A stretch of 32,566 bases of DNA from HGM04593 sp045612305 (lineage in GTDB: Bacteria > Bacteroidota > Bacteroidia > Bacteroidales > Bacteroidaceae). The stretch covers positions 1 through 32,566 of the forward strand of contig JAZKYU010000026.1 of NCBI GenBank assembly GCA_045612305.1, in the 5' to 3' direction. This document shows positions 30,414 to 32,566 of this stretch, in pieces. The notes under the pieces are model-generated. The model did no database searches and was not told the DNA's origin. It saw only the letters and a list, made by a program, of their open reading frames with translations. Positions within the stretch are counted from its first letter, which is position 1. The number at the start of each line of letters is the position of its first letter. The position numbers and the translations under genes were made by a program.

Positions 30414-32566
30414 TTATTTTTTGTCTTTGCCTTTAAGCTGTTCTTTGTCTTTGTTCTCTTTCCAGTAGGCTTGCAACTCGCGTTGTTTCTTTGTGGCGAT
30501 GCGCTTGCGGCTTATGCCGAAACCTGCGAATATACCATACATCGCTGGAACGTAGACTAGTGTCATAATGGTAGATATGGTGAGACCACCGATAACGGCT
30601 ACACCCAAGGGACGCCACATCTCGGCACCTACACCGTGGCTCACAGCCAAGGGCATCATACCGAGGATGGTGGTGAGGGTTGTCATAAGCACGGGACGCA
30701 TACGGCTTTTTGCTGCACCCACGCAGGCTTGAATTACGCCAAGACCTCTCTCTCGCAACAGCATAGTGTAGTCGATGAGCACGATACCGTTCTTCACAAC
30801 CATACCGATGAGCATAATTCCACCAAGCATTGACATTACGTTAAGTGTGGTGCCACTTATAAAGAGGCCTAGCAACACTCCGCTCAATGCAAAGAGCACC
30901 GATATCATAAGGATGAAGGGGTAGGTGAGCGACTCGAACTGCGATGCCATCACAATGAATACCAAGATGAGGATGATGATGCCAAGCTGGCCCAGGTCGC
31001 GGTTAGATTCTTGCTGGTCTTCATAGGATCCGGCAACCTCGACAGAGATACCCGAGGGCACTGTCATTTTGTTGATGATGGCCTGTCCGTAGTTTACTCC
31101 ATCGCTGAGCGCTGTTCCTGCAGCAAGCACGGCATCGACGGTTACGATGCGCTCGCGGTCCTTACGCTCGATGGTGGGTGGCATCTCGTTGAGCACCACT
31201 TTGCCAAGCTCTTTTACGCGCACGGGTGTTCCGTTGCTGCTGTATATGACGATGTTCTCTACATCTTCGATGCTTTGGCGTGCCGAGGGCTCGTAACGCA
31301 CTTTTACGTCGTACTCGTCGCCATCCTCGCGGTAGTATGTGGCGAGTGCGCCGTTGTAGCGGTTGCGCAGGTAGGTAGCGGCTGTCGAGAGGTTGAGACC
31401 GTGCATAGCAAGTTTCTCGCGGTCGAAGTCAACTACATATTGTGGTTGGTAGTCGCTGCGGCTGATGTTAACCTGGGTAATTTTGTCCCAAGCGCGCAGA
31501 GAATCGGCAAGTTGTTTCGAGAGGCGGTCGGTTTCTTGAAGGTCGTAACCATAAATCTCGAACGATGCCATAGACTGTCCGCCCATACCACCGCTTTGGC
31601 TACCGCCTAGCATAACTTTGCTTTTGGCAAGTTCGGGGAAGTTCTTTAGGTCGGCACGCATCTCGTCGCAAAGGGTTGCAAGGTCTTTTTCTCGCTTGTT
31701 CGAGGGTACAAACATTACGTTGAATGAAATGATGTGTGTACCGTTGTCGCTGAGCGATGCAAAGGTGTTGTTGTCGTCGGCCTGTCCAACGGTGAAACCG
31801 CAGGCGTTGAGGTCGTCGCCGTAGCGTCCTTTCCACAACTCGGTGAGACGAAGGCCCACCTCCTGTGAACGTTCTACGCGTGTGCCCACGGGCATCTCTA
31901 AGGTTACTCCTACTCGGCCGTTGTCGTTGGCGGGGAAGAACTCACTCTTTATACCCTTGGTACATAGCAAACTCACAACAAAGAGGGCGAAGCAGGCGCC
32001 GAGGGTTGTCCAGCGGTGGCGCATAGCCCAGTTTACGATGGCTGCATATTTTATGTCGATGAGGTCGAGTACCTTTTGTATGGGTTTGTAGAATGTTATG
32101 AAGAAACGGCTCTGCTTCTTTTGTAGCTTGAGCATCTTGGCGCACATCATAGGAGTGAGCGAGAGGGCTGCAGCTGTTGAGATGAGCATAATGATACACA
32201 TCATCCAACCAAGCTGTTTGAAGAGCACACCCGACATACCTGTAACCATTGTGAGCGGGAAGAACACGGCCCACATTGTGAGGGTTGATGCTACTACCGA
32301 AACGGCAACTTCATTAGTTCCGTGAACGGCTGCGTTATTGGGGTCGGAGCCGCGCTCGATGTGGGTGGTTACGTTCTCGAGCACCACGATGGCATCGTCG
32401 ACCACAGAGCCGATGGCAATACTCAAACACGAGAGTGAGATGATGTTTATTGAGCCACCGGTGGCAAAGAGGTAGATGAAGGATGCCACAAGGGAGAAGG
32501 GGATGGTGATGGCGATGATGACGGTAGCTGTCGAGCGTGCAAGGAAGATGAACACTACCACTACCA
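30414..32566 (-). CDS. RND-type efflux permease (AcrB-like, HAE1 family), C-terminal part; runs off the right edge
   Basis: About 717 codons are present out of roughly 1050 for a full RND permease; the N-terminal third is beyond the right edge. The fragment begins near transmembrane helix 3. Helix 4 contains the paired aspartates in GSVVDDAIVVLENV, and helix 10 contains the lysine of GMVVKNGIVLIDY, the proton-relay residues of RND pumps. A large periplasmic loop (about residues 210-545) holds pore and docking regions. The family exports drugs, bile salts and similar compounds through a tripartite complex; its periplasmic adaptor and outer-membrane channel are not in the window. The highly charged C-terminus (KENKDKEQLKGKDKK) is a typical cytoplasmic tail. 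The PII-like gene follows. Confidence 0.95.
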   Translation of the reverse strand, partial: VVVVFIFLARSTATVIIAITIPFSLVASFIYLFATGGSINIISLSCLSIAIGSVVDDAIVVLENVTTHIERGSDPNNAAVHGTNEVAVSVVASTLTMWAVFFPLTMVTGMSGVLFKQLGWMMCIIMLISTAAALSLTPMMCAKMLKLQKKQSRFFITFYKPIQKVLDLIDIKYAAIVNWAMRHRWTTLGACFALFVVSLLCTKGIKSEFFPANDNGRVGVTLEMPVGTRVERSQEVGLRLTELWKGRYGDDLNACGFTVGQADDNNTFASLSDNGTHIISFNVMFVPSNKREKDLATLCDEMRADLKNFPELAKSKVMLGGSQSGGMGGQSMASFEIYGYDLQETDRLSKQLADSLRAWDKITQVNISRSDYQPQYVVDFDREKLAMHGLNLSTAATYLRNRYNGALATYYREDGDEYDVKVRYEPSARQSIEDVENIVIYSSNGTPVRVKELGKVVLNEMPPTIERKDRERIVTVDAVLAAGTALSDGVNYGQAIINKMTVPSGISVEVAGSYEDQQESNRDLGQLGIIILILVFIVMASQFESLTYPFILMISVLFALSGVLLGLFISGTTLNVMSMLGGIMLIGMVVKNGIVLIDYTMLLRERGLGVIQACVGAAKSRMRPVLMTTLTTILGMMPLAVSHGVGAEMWRPLGVAVIGGLTISTIMTLVYVPAMYGIFAGFGISRKRIATKKQRELQAYWKENKDKEQLKGKDKK

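Noticed and set aside
1..32566. Search for mobile elements, CRISPR arrays, tRNA or rRNA genes and defence systems
   Set aside because: I saw no transposase, integrase, direct-repeat array, tRNA-like cloverleaf or known defence gene; gene content is core housekeeping and envelope functions.

Overview
The window looks like ordinary chromosomal DNA from a member of the order Bacteroidales (phylum Bacteroidota). The evidence is the gene families and their order: rimP-nusA, ileS-dksA-like-lspA, a DUF4296 lipoprotein, and a coaX to ppiD envelope block. Promoters fit the Bacteroides-type pattern (TTTG, about 19 bases, TAnnTTTG) and Shine-Dalgarno sequences are not obvious. I cannot fix the family or genus. 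I saw no insertion sequence, prophage, CRISPR array, rRNA or tRNA.

Layout, left to right. Positions 1-543 (-) hold the start of nusA and all of rimP, preceded by a leader with a terminator-like hairpin. Positions 740-2394 (+) hold an orphan ATP-grasp-like protein and a small one-span membrane protein. Positions 2479-3813 (-) are NADP-type glutamate dehydrogenase. Positions 4213-6966 (+) are a two-gene unit: a sugar-kinase-like/RapZ-C fusion and an M18 aminopeptidase. Positions 7123-12713 (+) are ileS, a DksA-like gene without its zinc cysteines, lspA, a DUF4296 lipoprotein and a small unknown gene. Positions 12718-13473 (-) are a SpoU/TrmH methyltransferase. Positions 13579-18116 (+) are a lipoprotein TamA-like Omp85 protein (TamL type), a WalJ/YycJ-type metallo-hydrolase and tyrS.

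From 18188 to the right edge everything is on the minus strand. Read in the direction of transcription, this is: the C-terminal two thirds of an RND efflux permease with a small PII/CutA-like gene upstream of... its downstream side, a secreted protein with a T9SS-like C-terminal tail, a DUF4105 (Lnb_N) membrane protein overlapping an alkaline-phosphatase-fold protein that seems to lack its catalytic residues, then coaX, an outer-membrane barrel, a TPR protein, lptC, a CNNM/CBS protein, ppiD, and a rhodanese lipoprotein.

A common theme is the cell envelope. lspA processes lipoproteins, the DUF4105 protein may complete their acylation, and at least four lipoproteins (DUF4296, TamL, LptC, rhodanese) are encoded nearby, with LptC, TamL and PpiD serving outer-membrane assembly. 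The points most worth a second look are the predicted pseudo-phosphatase coupled to the DUF4105 gene, the kinase/RapZ fusion, the short attenuator-like leader before rimP-nusA, and the zinc-less DksA-like protein.
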